64,000 nt of DNA from positions 20,785,001 through 20,849,000 of the forward strand of contig NC_059351.1 in assembly GCF_019703515.2 (NCBI RefSeq), read 5' to 3'. The notes below the pieces were generated by a model that saw only the letters and a program-made list of their open reading frames with translations, was not told the DNA's origin and ran no database searches. Below are positions 36,280 to 47,492 of the stretch, piece by piece; the stretch's first letter is position 1, and each line of letters starts with the position of its first letter. Source of the DNA: Myxocyprinus asiaticus. Its lineage: Eukaryota > Chordata > Actinopteri > Cypriniformes > Catostomidae. A program made the position numbers and the translations under genes.

Positions 36280-37750
36280 ACAATCAAATATCGATATATC
36301 GTGATACTTTTTCTTACAATATTGAATCGATAATTAGATCTATGTATCGTGAGATATCGTGATATTTTCAGTGCCGTCAGAGATGCTCCTATGAGGCACG
36401 AATCCTGTAGGATTCACGGTTTCACTCATGGACACACTGGAACTCTTTCACACATTTGAATCTAGGGCCGGGAAAAAATATTGATCTTCTACGTAATCTT
36501 CATTTGTACAAGCCAAGTGTCAATTCTTAAAATGCCAAGATTGCTGTTTCTTTCTAGCTGCAATCTTCAACAATTAGACGTTTGGAAATACTTCCCATAT
36601 GTTACAAAAAAATGTCTGTGATTAGCCACTGGCTGGTCATTTTTTTAGATTTCACTCACAAGTGTTTGAGTGGTGTAGTGGCGAAGACGTTCAGCACCGA
36701 GATCTTTTCACTGTGTGCTGAGAGGAACAGTTTTGACTCTTTCTGTGTGATGTGTGTCCAAATACTAGATCCAAGTAAACCATTTTTTTGTTTAATAATG
36801 TCTCTTTTAATATACTTTCAGTTCTCTACAGTCAGTTATTTATCAAAAACAACAAATGAAACATTAAATTCAAATCACACATAGCATTGATGCTGTAAAG
36901 AAACCATTCAACTAAACAAACATTACTGTCAAAGTACCTGCCACAGGTCTTAAAGAGACAGTACCATTTTAGCACTTGTTCTACATATCTAAACAAATAG
37001 TTGTAAATAGAACAAATTAGGCGTGTAAACAACAAACATGTAACAATATACTGTATATATGCAAAATAATATATGCATTTTCAATATACCCTATATATTG
37101 ATGTAGTACATGGACAACATTTAAAAAAAAAAAAAAAGCTAAAATGTCACAGAAATGACACAAAGTAATTTAACAAGTTATAAGGTCTCCTGTATAATGA
37201 ATAATAGCATTAGCTTAAAGAGAATTTCTTTCATACTGTATGCAAACAAAATGGACATTATAACTGAACTATACCCAAATAATTGAAATTAAAAGCGAAA
37301 TCGAACCGTGATATCGTGATAAATGCATCGCGTCATAAAAATACAATTTTTAGGTCACTGTGTCAAGTTAAATGTAGTTTAATACTTTGAAGAACACGTC
37401 TTGAGATCCCTTAGTTCGGATTTGTGCTACATTAAGTTGTGTTTTGAACGCAAGAACATGTTGTGCTGTCTGCTGAATGGTTGTTTTGTTCTGTGTATAA
37501 GCTGCACATTGCCTATAAAGCTAAAGTTTTGCTTACTGCCTCCTGGAGAAAACAGGTGGTACTTAAATGGCCATCCCTAATAAAAACACTTTTTTCTGAA
37601 AATTGACATTTATTCACTTTATAACTTCTGTAATTTGTGTCAAATCCATTAGACACAATGTAAAGCATGCTATTTTAATTTAATCCATCCAACAAGAGTG
37701 TAAAGTCTTTAATTATCTAATAATGGTGTTCAGTAAAGGAGATAAGTGAT
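36280..37750 (+). other. ptgfrn intron 3, degenerate repeats
   Basis: ATATCGTGATA-type words (36290-36375 and 37300-37320) mark another decayed fish element whose ends cannot be fixed. The 100-codon frame at 36582-36884 has no domain or splice support. Confidence 0.4.
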
Positions 37751-37754
37751 AAAA

Positions 37755-38235
37755 TACCCTACAGGTCAAAAGGTTTGAAACACTTGACCGAAATGTTTCT
37801 CATGATCTTAAAAATCTTTTGATCTGAAGGCGTATGCTTAAATGTTTGAAATTAGTTTTGTAGACAAAAATATAATTGTGCCACCATATTAATTTATTTC
37901 AATATAAAGCTAAAATTTTATAAAAAAAAAAAAAAAAAAGTTTTTGAAATTGATGACTTGGACCAAATAATTAAGAAAAGCAGCCAATAAGTGCCCAACA
38001 TATAGATGGGAACTCCTTCAATACTGTTTAAAAAGCATCCCAGGGTGATACCTCAAGAAGTTGGTTGAGAAAATGTCAAGAGTACATTTCTGAAAATTCT
38101 AGGCAAAGGGTGACTACTTTGAAGATGCTCAAATATAACACAGTTTTGTTTAGTCACAACATAATTCCCATAGTTCCATTTATGTTATTCCATTAATGAC
38201 TTTACTATTATTCTAAAATGTGGAAAAAAAAAACA
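37755..38235 (-). mobile_element. Non-autonomous Tc1/mariner-like element, decayed
   Basis: Inverted relative to the better copy at 51783-52294, sharing GTTTCTCATGATCTTAAAA, TAGATGGGAACTCCTTCAAT and GCATCCCAGGGTGATACCTC. The left terminus (ACAGGTCAAAAGGTTTGAAA) is degenerate and the right terminus is missing. Confidence 0.75.
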
Positions 38236-40008
38236 TTTTGTTGTCTTATAAAATGCCAAAATTATTCCACAATTCTAACAGAAATGATCATAATGGGAAT
38301 GACTGAGTTGACATGTTAAAGCTGTGACTGCAGAGATTTAGACATTGTTTGTTTAAAATATAAAAATATATAAAACTTACCAGACCATGTGTCCTACTGT
38401 TGCATCCACCATGAGCAGGAAGTGTGAAAATGGTACTCATAGTTATAGCTGACCATGACACTGTCTGATTTATTCAGGATTATAAAAAAAAGTTTACACA
38501 AATTTTATAGGCAGTTTTAAAAGTAAAATATAATTTAAAGTTTACTTTTTAGATTGTTTTATATCTTGCAGATCCTTACCATTCATTGTATATTTATTTA
38601 TTTTTTATTCATTTTTAAACACTTTGTTTGGCAGTTTAACATTGTGACCTCTTGCTGAGGACAGGTTAAGATACATGTGCTTCCAAGTATAGAGCATGCA
38701 TTTAAAAAAAATATCTAATGAAATTATTTAAAAGTAATAAATGCCCTGAGTATACACATTTCCTTTAGATGTAACTTTTCCAGTATATTTATTATTATGA
38801 ATTTCTTGATTTTTAAGATAAAAATGACTTTTGTATGTAAGACATATTTTGTCCATTATCTCAAGAATCAGTGTATTATTAGGGATGCATCGAAAATACT
38901 TTTTCTATAACTACACATTTCATTATAAAATAGAGTATACAGAGAAGAAGAATAATAAAAAAAATGTGTAGACTTATTCAACTTGATAAAACCTTTTTTG
39001 TTAACTACTCAACTGAAAAATGCAGCAGAAAAATTATTATTATTATTAATAATAATATTAATAGTAATCATAATAATATAATAATAACAAGAAAATAGTT
39101 ATATTATACAATAATACAATTTCAGTCATTATTTATTTAATTTTTTACTTTAATCCCTCTGGATTTTATTTTGTTGGAACACTCCAGGAAGCACTGCATG
39201 CTTGTGTCAACAACAGAGCAGCACTCATTCACTGAATTGTGCTGCACATTCATATTATTCAAGTATATTTACTTATTTAACATACCTTTGCGATTCACAA
39301 AACTATTACTGTATATGGCTTCAAGACACTTTGAATATAATACACAAGTCATATAGACTGCTTTAATGCTGCCTTTATGCTTCTTTAATGCCATGTTGGA
39401 GCTTGACAGTAACGACCATGACACACAATAAATAACGGAGCACTGAATTAAATGCGCTAATAACCAAGAGAACAATTACTTTACTTTTGGGGATGTGGAC
39501 GTTAATGTGCAACATAAACAAAGCTTTTTCTCTATACAAGTGTTTCTGTTACCGAAATGTTAAAGTATCGGTTTCTGTTCAAAGGTCCGTCCAAGATTTT
39601 CGTCCTATTTTTTTCTTTCTGCGAAAACCGAAATCTTTTTGCCAAAAATTGCAGTCAAAACGTTGTGTATTCCTAAATAAAAGTAGTCTGTATGGACTGT
39701 GCGCTATATTCCATGTCTTTTTGTGAGAAACGGATTGAAAATTTAAGTTGTTATTCACTAATTACAGTATGTTCCTCTCTGTTGCACCTCTCAAATTTAA
39801 TACACACTTCAAGCTTGTAGTATGAACTTCTCTTTTTATTTGTAACCCAAGAAAGTCGTACAGGTTTTAAACAATGTGAGGGTGAATAAAAATTAGAGTA
39901 TTTTCTTTTTTGGGTAAACTATACTTTTAGGTTGCACATTGCGATTTTAATTATATCAGATCCATTTCTGATACATGTTTTTTCTACTTTTTCTTTTTAA
40001 ATTGTCAG
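38236..40008 (+). other. ptgfrn intron 3, no gene seen
   Basis: AT-rich; an ATT/AAT-rich stretch at 39033-39110 and a MITE family 2 trace at 39870-39930 (GTGAGGGTGAATAAAAATTA, GGGTAAACTATACTTTTAG). No exon before the exon 4 acceptor. Confidence 0.4.
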
Positions 40009-40374
40009 CGAACTCCCTCAGTGTTGAAGTCCAGGATGGCACTACGTTGTCAACGGAAGATTCTGTACTCCTCACCTGTTCGATTACGACTGACGACGTG
40101 CCCACATTTGACCTGGAAGTGACGTGGCTGTTGAATACCACCCTTGTGTTGGCGCACATGGATCGTGACGGCGTGCTGACCAACACGTCTGATGTTGTGG
40201 ATGTGAGACGGTTGGGGAAATGGGATTTCCAGATAAAGATTCACAGCACGGACATGTCTGACGTAGGACTTTATTCATGTAAAGTGAGCGCATGGCTACA
40301 GCACAACCATGGAGAATGGTACAAGGCTGCAGAGAAGATATCTGCCCCCGTGCGAGTTCATGTAACTAAGCAAA
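40009..40374 (+). CDS. ptgfrn: ptgfrn exon 4: Ig V domain 3
   Basis: Acceptor TTTTTAAATTGTCAG ends at 40008; donor GTAAGT starts at 40375; 366 nt, phase 1. First Cys in VLLTCSITTDDVP, core Trp in EVTWLLNTT, then LAHMDRDGVL, second Cys in GLYSCKVSAW, and the tail HGEWYKAAEKISAPV. Human domain 3 has the parallel LTCNITTD, VTWSF, LARLDRDSLV and WHKVAEAVSSP. Sequons NTT and NTS suggest N-glycosylation. No disruption. Confidence 0.93.
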
Positions 40375-41339
40375 GTAAGTAGATCGACAGTTTGTAAAAT
40401 CCAATTCATACACTTACATTTTCCTGATTACATGGATGAATGTTGATGACACTGTAGCATTACCATAGTTCACCTGTTTTCAAAATAATATATATTTAAC
40501 AAGTAGGGCTGGGTATCGATACAGATTTCCCAATTTTGATTCACAAGCTCAATTTGATTGATTCATTAGGATGTACAGTATTTCAGTTATAATGTCAATT
40601 TTTTTTTTTTTTTTTTTGCATATATAAGTAATTCTCTCTCAGATAATGCTGTTATTTATAAAGGTAACCTACCTTGGTACATTATGAAAATATTAATTAA
40701 AAAAATTAACAACAGGGCCCAAACTATGCAGTTCAATTGCCATGTATATAAAAGATATAATAATCAACACAACCAGACTGGAAGTAAATTTAAAGTGAAA
40801 GATAGATCTTAGGATTTAAAGAATCAGTATTGGGATCATTCAAAAGAAGATTGCAATCAATTGTAAAATAAAAGATATCTAAATGAAATTCTGTAAATGC
40901 GCCCTCTGTAATATTCGTGTTTGTTCCGCTGACACCTAGATGCACCATCATGCAAAAACAGACGTTCTCAGTTATTGATCTCTGAAAGTGATTTAATTGA
41001 ATATCCAATTACAGGGGATTATTGTGATAAAGTGAGTTATATTAAGCTAGTCATGTGATCTAAATATGGCAGCGCTCATGAATGTGAAGCCAAAACCATG
41101 AGAAGGGTCTACCTGGATCCTGCAAGACAACTACAAGACACACCCACTACAAGGCATGCCACCTTCAAATAACCAGAGAAATGCTTAGTCTTGTAACAGT
41201 TGGATGTCACATTTATACACTGTTGTTTGTGTTTATTTGGAGTCCTGCAGCAACCCTACACCTATCCCTACCCCTAAACCTAACCATAACCACAAGGATT
41301 ACAAATGAAAAGTTTGTAAAATTATTAATATACCAAAAC
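40375..41339 (+). other. ptgfrn intron 4, left part
   Basis: Holds a TAGGGCTGGGTATCGATACA element end near 40505 and a poly(T) run at 40602-40617. A segment near 41110-41150 (ACAAGACACACCCACTACAA) is roughly inverted relative to 42795-42845, so an older element may surround the TTAA element. No exon. Confidence 0.4.
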
Positions 41340-41506
41340 TTAAAGTCCGCATGTAACGGAAGTTGCGACCGTCTTCAGTATCGTGACATATTTCCGAGTG
41401 AAACGGAATATTGAATGAGAAAAAATAGAGGGCGGGACTTTATGGGATTTTATCCATTGGGAATTGATTGGATCTAAAAAAGTAGGCGTTCCATACAGAG
41501 GCAGAT

Positions 41507-41763
41507 ATGAACGCAAGTTTACAATCAGTTGTGGAGGACTACTCGCCATCTGACACACCACCAGCAAGCGCTTTCGATGGGGAAGAAGTTTGTTTCCAGC
41601 AGGCGGAGGAGGACGAGGAGCAGGAGCACACAGAGGATCATTTTATTGCGGGAATCAGGCCTTATATGTTTGAGCCATTACCTGCTGAGAGTACTAACGG
41701 TGACCTGGACATGGAGGATCTGGAGCAAGTTCACCCTTGAGAGCATCTCGATGTCTCCCAATG
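41507..41763 (+). pseudogene. Acidic first exon in TTAA element (P2X7-tail-like protein family?)
   Basis: ATG at 41507 gives a frame rich in Glu and Asp (VVEDYSPSDTPP, EEVCFQQAEEDEEQE, IRPYMFEPLPAEST, DMEDLEQVHP), stopping at TGA 41738-41740. Past the stop the same frame reads EHLDVSQW up to a possible donor near 41763 (CAATG then GTAAAG). The IRPYMFEP-acidic-LDV layout recalls fish proteins whose downstream exon has a cysteine-rich P2X7-type tail domain; that resemblance is from memory and unverified. The in-frame stop and missing downstream exons make it a broken piece. Confidence 0.5.
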
Positions 41764-41924
41764 GTAAAGCTAATTGTTATTTGCTATTACTACTGCAACC
41801 TTTATTAAATTAACTGGTGTTTAATTACTGCGTTTTGGCAAGGTTTTAAATAGGGTGCATTGCTTAGAACAGTAGCCTAAAACTATGTTTCTGACAAGCT
41901 TGCTAGCTAGTTTCACTTACCCTC

Positions 41925-42187
41925 AAACTTTGTGAGGTACCAGTGGTGTACACTGACAGGACAGCTGTATCTGTTAAGGACAGAAATTTCACAAACCCCA
42001 TTTTGTGTTCTGTCCAATTTTTGAAGCATTCACGGGTGAAATGCCTCGAACACATCCGTGACCTCTTAGATATCCCTCTTTCTTCAAATTGCAAAAAATC
42101 AAGCCATCGGGCCCTCATCCAGGGTATTTGGGGGATTGGGAAAAGAGTTTTGGGAGAGCCACAACCTAAAACGCAACTCATCGCCAT
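41925..42187 (-). pseudogene. THAP zinc-finger exon of a Kolobok-like transposase
   Basis: From ATG 42187 the - strand reads MAMSCVLGCGSP, FPIPQIPWMRARWLDFLQF, SKRSRMCSRHFTRECF. This gives the C2CH pattern of THAP domains: Cys-x3-Cys near the start, FPxP and an RxRWLxF tryptophan core, then CxxHF. THAP fingers bind specific DNA, here probably the element's termini. The exon runs on to a stop near 41903 and the catalytic exons are absent. Confidence 0.68.
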
Positions 42188-42464
42188 CTCTGTTTGTTAT
42201 GCGTCTTTTTTACTCACTGTCAAAGCTCAACGCAGACTGGCGGTTGGAGGGGAGTGGTTAAAGGATGTTCTGCCCAAGCAGTCAAACTGACATCATCAGA
42301 GAAGGAATGTCCGCAAAGCTAATTTTTAGATTTTGATTGAAGATTATGAAGACAAACAATTTTATTCTGTGGATTAAATTGCACAGATGAATTGTTCACC
42401 ACAAGACTAGTAATGTGTGCTAACAAAGTAAATAGGGTCAATTTTGATTACATGCAGACTTTAA

Positions 42465-43655
42465 AGGTTCTATTGAATACAATCATACAATGTATCACTA
42501 GGTGGCGACAGTGAGGACAAATGTGATGAAAATGAATAGGAGAAGATGCTAGTGATATGCTAAGCTAATAGGCTAAACGGTTAACTTAAGAGCTAACTGC
42601 AGAAAACAGAACAAATAAATGTTTAATTTCACCACTTATATCTTCAGTTTAATAATATTAAGTGACATATAATGTTAAAGTAAATTTTTGTCAAGTTTAC
42701 ACAGTTAAGAGAACATGAATAATACAGCGATTGCATTGGATTTTAGTAGTTCTTTTAGCCAATAGAATCGCTTTATGATCCAAGGGGGCTGTTACTTGGA
42801 GTGGGTGTGTCATGTAGTGGGTGTTCCTTGTCGTCTTGTGGGAAGCAGACTTGTGTTTACATGTCATTTAATGTCTTTTTAAACGTGTTTGTCAAAAATT
42901 TTACTACTACGATTTCTTTCTGTTTTAAAGTTTAGCAATTAACATCATTGTAGTTAGCTATTTTTTATTAGTTGCTCGAAAAATAGCTAACTATTTTTCT
43001 AGCTTCTCTTGACTATTGTTAAACTCCTATACAAGTAGTTTGACAAGCTTCAAAGGAGCTTCGCAACTCTTGTCACACACACAGCAAAATGAAAGTTTTT
43101 TTCCCTTTATACTGGAGTGTCATTAATATTATGCGTTCTGTTGTTTGTTTTTACATAAACGGCCGGAGGGTCTTGTATTATGTGGCAAAGTATGCCATTT
43201 TCTGAAATGCCATCTGAAGTACTTTACAGATTAATACAAATGTGTTCTGCTTTACCTACAGCTTCTACCCTCATTCTTAGAATACTAATTTGATGGTGAT
43301 TATTTGGTATTTAAATGACATTAAAAATTGATATTTGACATTTATAATGGTGCCTAACAGAAATAGCTTTCTATATGTCAGGCCAATCTCGTAAGCTATG
43401 GCTTTTGGTCGTGTTTTAGCACACAATTCTGTCACCAAAATGTGGATGACCTATTTTGAGTACCAGTTTTCAGCATTCTTGCTTCCAGAAGTACACATTC
43501 ACATAAATTTGTATCAAAAATTGCACAAAGATCTCACTCCAGTCTATTATTGTGTTTTAATCTGTTTCAGATAAACCCACCCCTAAACTGTGCATAAAAG
43601 CACAACAGACTGTGATTGGTTGCTTTACATGTCTATGAAACAGTCTATTTCTGTC
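42465..43655 (+). other. ptgfrn intron 4, no gene seen
   Basis: AT-rich DNA without exon-like features. 42795-42845 is roughly inverted relative to 41110-41150. Confidence 0.4.
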
Positions 43656-43659
43656 TAAA

Positions 43660-43873
43660 GGTCTGTTCCAAAACTTAGTGAGCTGCCTCGCTGTCTCCTG
43701 TCTACATAGGCAGCTGTCTTCTATGGCAGCATCCTTAATGAAATGATGCCTCATAAGAGACAGCAGCATAATTATGATGCCTACCTTTTGGAACAGCCTT
43801 CGCATCAGGAGCGCTCCTTTGATGTCTTAAAATGCTGCCTCCAGAGGACGCTCACTAGGTTTTGGAACAGACC
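43660..43873. mobile_element. Small MITE with 24-bp inverted repeats
   Basis: Starts GGTCTGTTCCAAAACTTAGT and ends with the inverse of GGTCTGTTCCAAAACCTAGT; the first 24 bases match as inverted repeats with one difference. 214 bp, no coding potential. Target duplication unclear. Confidence 0.75.
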
Positions 43874-44221
43874 CATAGTGAGTGTTTTTGTTATTAGAAT
43901 AAGCTGCGTTTTTGACCTACTGACCATATGCCGTTTAGTTAAAGGTCTGCCTGGTCTTTAGCACTGGGGTGTTAATATATAAGCTTCGACCATATGACAT
44001 GATCCGTGTTTGTCTCTTGTTTCACTCTTTAAAGGGGGGGAGTGTAATGAGACAGTTGTTCTACAGATTCGTGCTGTCAACAGCTAATGCATCAAAGGCT
44101 GTGGGTGGTCGAACTTTACAGGATAAAAGCCAGTTGTCCTTGTTAGAAGTTGGTGATAATCGTTTGGGATCCCAGTGGCACTGTGATTAACAGGAGAGCC
44201 TCAGGCTGTCTAAGGAGAAAA

Positions 44222-44640
44222 TTCAAGGGATTGTTCACCTTAAAATTATAATTTTGTCATTTACTCACCTTCATGTGGTCTCAACCCCATATGACTTTCT
44301 TTCTTCTGTGGAACACAAAAGGAGATGACTAGTTAAAATGATTTTCATACAATGAAAATTGAATATGTCAAGCTCCAAAAATGACAAAAATCACCATAAA
44401 GGTAGTCCATACGACTCGTGCAATATACTTCAAGTCTTCTGAAGCTAGAGCTTTTGTGTGAAGAACAAGCATTAAAAACAACGCAATGATGAGAATTAAC
44501 TTTTGTTTGTGCTGCAAAATTAATACAAAAAATACAATTGTGAAAAGTGTCAATTACAGTATTCCATTTAGGTGTACTCCCATTGCAGTAAAACATTTTT
44601 GTAAAAATTTTGTAAAAAACATTTTTGGCCCTTTGTGTGC
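44222..44640 (+). repeat. MITE family 2 copy
   Basis: Starts with AAGGGATTGTTCACCTTAAA and has the standard internal order: TCATTTACTCACCTTCATGT, TCTTCTGTGGAACACAAAAG, ATCACCATAAAGGTAGTCCA, AAGTCTTCTGAAGC. The right end has decayed. The piece at 46545-46665 is the internal part of the same family. Confidence 0.75.
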
Positions 44641-44867
44641 ATGAATGCAAAAGTAAATCAGAGGCATTTAAATTAGTCTAAAGACATATCGGTAATGCTA
44701 AATATCTAAATGAATACTGTGTTTAATTTATTCAAAAGTGAATAACACTTTGTTTTTCATGCAATTAAAATAATAATGCACTTCAGAAACACAGTTCTCA
44801 GCATGTTTTGATGCACAGCCCACATAAAGAATATGGCATGCAGCTGCCCCAAACAAAATAAGTATTT

Positions 44868-45277
44868 ATTTATATTTTATCCCATTTTCTCCCAATTTGG
44901 AATGTCCAATTCCCACTACTTAGTAGGTCCTCGTGGTGGCGCGGTTACTTACCTCAATCCGGGTGGCGGGGGACAAGTCTCAGTTGCTCAGTTGAGACCG
45001 TCAATCCGCGCATCTTATCATGTGGCTCGTTGTGCATGACACCGCAGAGACTCACAGCATGTAAATGCTCATACTACTCTCCGCGATCCACGCACAATTA
45101 TCACGTGCCCCATTGAGAGCGAGAACCACTAATCGTGACCATGAGGAGGTTACCCCATGTGACTCTACCCTCCCTAGCAACCGGGCCAATTTGGTTGCTT
45201 AGGAGACCTGGCTGGAGTCACTCAGCACACCCTGGATTCGAACTCGCAACTCCAGGAGTGGTAGTCAGCGTCAATAC
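44868..45277 (-). mobile_element. tRNA-head SINE, truncated at the head
   Basis: SINE body and A/T-rich tail flanked by the perfect 15-bp duplication ACAAAATAAGTATTT (44853-44867 and 45278-45292). The first roughly 25 bases of the tRNA-like head, including box A, are absent, as expected from incomplete reverse transcription. Confidence 0.87.
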
Positions 45278-45292
45278 ACAAAATAAGTATTT

Positions 45293-46180
45293 TAATGTAA
45301 ATTCTATTAATCAGATTTGAATAATCGCAATTACAATATAAGATGAAATAATCGGCAATTATGATTTTTGTCATAATCGTGCAGCCCTAGTCCTGAATAA
45401 AATTTGACAATTCTAATTCACTTTGCAATGTACTGCAGCTAAATTTACAGTGTATTATCATTGCATTGTCTCTCCTGCTGTACATCAGATGTTTATTGAT
45501 CTAATGTCACACAGTTTCCTGCACCAAGACTATTTGAGTCACAACAGAACTGAGTCACATCCCACTTATTTCTTTCTAGAATACATTCATTTCCAAAATT
45601 AATGAAAGTTAAGGTTCAGAAAGGTCTGTTCCTTATAACTTGACAGAAAAAAACAAAAACAAGGGCCATCATGGACTTCATTTGGCCATCTGGCTTTATC
45701 GCAAGGATCATTTGAGAAGATTTAGCAAGGTTTTGCTGATGGAACTTCCAAAACTGTCCTTTTCACCTTTCATTGAAACCCAAACATTTATTTGTACAGC
45801 TCTGAAAACATCTTGCCAGAGGCTCTTGGTGCTCACATACAATTCCAAGTGACAGGTCTCTTGCTGAAACACCTAACTAGTAAAGCAGCTAATATTTTTG
45901 CACAAGAAAATGTGTTTGTGTGAGACATTTGGAAATATATATTTTTTTCTTGTTAATATCCTTAATTTCATCAGGTTTGAGAATTTATAATAGATTTAAC
46001 TAGATGTTTTTGTACAGTGACGGATGACTTCACAACTATTAATATTTTGAAGATCTCATAACCTAATGACCAAGAACCATACTAATTCTTTCTAGACTCA
46101 CACGCAGGCCTATTTGTCCTGCGTGTTTGTAGAAAAGACATAAAAGATGTATTCTACCAGGATCATGGTCATTATGCATT
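45293..46180 (+). other. ptgfrn intron 4, no gene seen
   Basis: ATAATCGGCAATTATGAT and CATAATCGTGCAGCCCTAG (45348-45390) mark a hAT-like element end. The rest shows no exon. Confidence 0.4.
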
Positions 46181-47460
46181 TATTTTATTTATTTATTATG
46201 GGTTTATTATCATTCTGGGTAATAGTTAGGATTTATTTGTTTTGTGTTGGAGTTTAGTATTTGCTTTTTTCATTTCGTTTTGGCTTACTTGTTTTGTGTA
46301 ATTTTGTGTAAGAGTTGGGGTTGTTTTTGTTTCGCTTAGTTTTAGGTTTCTAGTTTAATTTAAGTTCTTTAATTTTGATTTAGAGTTTTCTTTTTGGGTT
46401 TTAATTGTAATTTTTTTTTTTTTCTCATTAGATTTGGTTGTTTTTTCTCATTTTTGTGTTGGAGTTGTTGTTTTGTTGTTGTTGTTGTTGTTGCTCGTTT
46501 CATTTTGTTTTGCCTTAGAGTTGTTTTGTGGAGTTTTGGGTAAGAGTTTCATACAATGAAAGTTGAATCTGTCAAGCTCCAAAAAAGACAAAGATCACCA
46601 TAAAGGTAGTCCATACAACTCATGCAATATACTGTATTCCAAGTCTTCCAGAGACTTGGGGTTGTTTTGTTTCATTTTGGGGTAAAATCCAGGTTGTTGT
46701 TTTTAATTTGAGTTTGTTTTGTTTCATTTTTGTTAAAAATTCAGGTTTTTTTATTTCATTTTGGGTAAAAGTTGGTTTTCTTTTGTCTCATTTTTGTGTT
46801 GAATTTGAGGTAGTTTTAGCTTTGTTTTGCATCACTTTGGGTTGTTTTGGCTTAGCACTGTTTTGTTTGTGTAGTTTTGTGTAAGGGTTGGGGATGTTTT
46901 TGTTTCGGTTTGGTTGAGAATTCAGTTGATTTTTTGTAAAGTTTTCAGTTAGAGTTAGGGTTGTTTCATCTCATTTTTGTGCTGGATTTTAGGTTATTTT
47001 GTTTTGCTCTATTTGTTTTGCTTGGGGTTAGAGTTCGGGGTGTTTTGTTTCATTTTAGGTTAGATTTCAGGTTTTGTTTTATTTTGGATTAGAGTTTGTT
47101 TTTGTTGTTGTTTCATTTTGGGTTAGAATTCTGGTTGAGTTTTTTTGTTTGCATACTTTTGACTAAGAGTTGGGGTTGTTTTTGTTTTGTTTTGTTTCAC
47201 TGGTAAGAATTCTGGTTATTTTTATTTATTTTATTTTTTGCAGTTAGAGTTGTAGTTATTTTGTCTCTTTTGTGTTGGAGTTGAGGTTGTTTTGTTTTGC
47301 TTAGCTTTGGGTAAGTATTCAGGTTGTGTTTTCCGTTTTGGGTTAGATTTATTTGTTTATTTTTTATTTTGGGTTTGAGTTTAGGTTGTAATTGTTTCAT
47401 ATTGTGTTAGATCTCGGGTTGTTTTTGTTTGTTTTACTTGATTTAATTTTTCTCCATTGG
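46180..47460 (+). repeat. G/T-rich degenerate tandem array, about 1.3 kb
   Basis: The + strand is built of degenerate copies of about 30-60 bases made from TTGTTTTGTTTCATTTTGGG, TTAGAGTTCAGGTTG and GTTTTGTGTAAGAGTTGGGG. C and A are scarce for over a kilobase, so the strands differ strongly in composition. A (GTT)n run lies at 46473-46493. The array is broken at about 46545-46665 by an unrelated MITE family 2 fragment. Confidence 0.75.
46545..46665 (+). repeat. MITE family 2 fragment inside the G/T array
   Basis: TTTCATACAATGAAAGTTGA, CTGTCAAGCTCCAAAAAAGA and ATCACCATAAAGGTAGTCCA match 44345-44445. The fragment has normal base composition, in contrast to the array around it. Confidence 0.75.
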
Positions 47461-47492
47461 TCAAATTAAGATTATCAGGTGTCATTAAATTA

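Larger units (their letters stand above)
41344..42460. mobile_element. TTAA-flanked element with THAP-domain exon (Kolobok-like)
   Basis: Flanked by TTAA at 41340-41343 and 42461-42464. The ends are AGTCCGCATGTAA and, inverted, AGTCTGCATGTAA (12/13). It carries a THAP-type zinc-finger exon on the - strand and an acidic exon on the + strand. THAP transposase plus TTAA duplication is the hallmark of Kolobok. At 1117 bp it lacks the catalytic part. Confidence 0.78.

Noticed and set aside
41943..42290. 115-codon frame on the + strand
   Set aside because: Antisense of the THAP exon; the - strand frame has the zinc-finger pattern and this one has no recognisable features.
47100..47400. Lys/Asn/Gln-rich frame on the - strand
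   Set aside because: Low-complexity translation of the A/C-rich strand of the G/T array.
46180..47460. Interstitial telomere repeat
   Set aside because: GGGTTAGAG-like words occur, but no runs of the exact TTAGGG unit.
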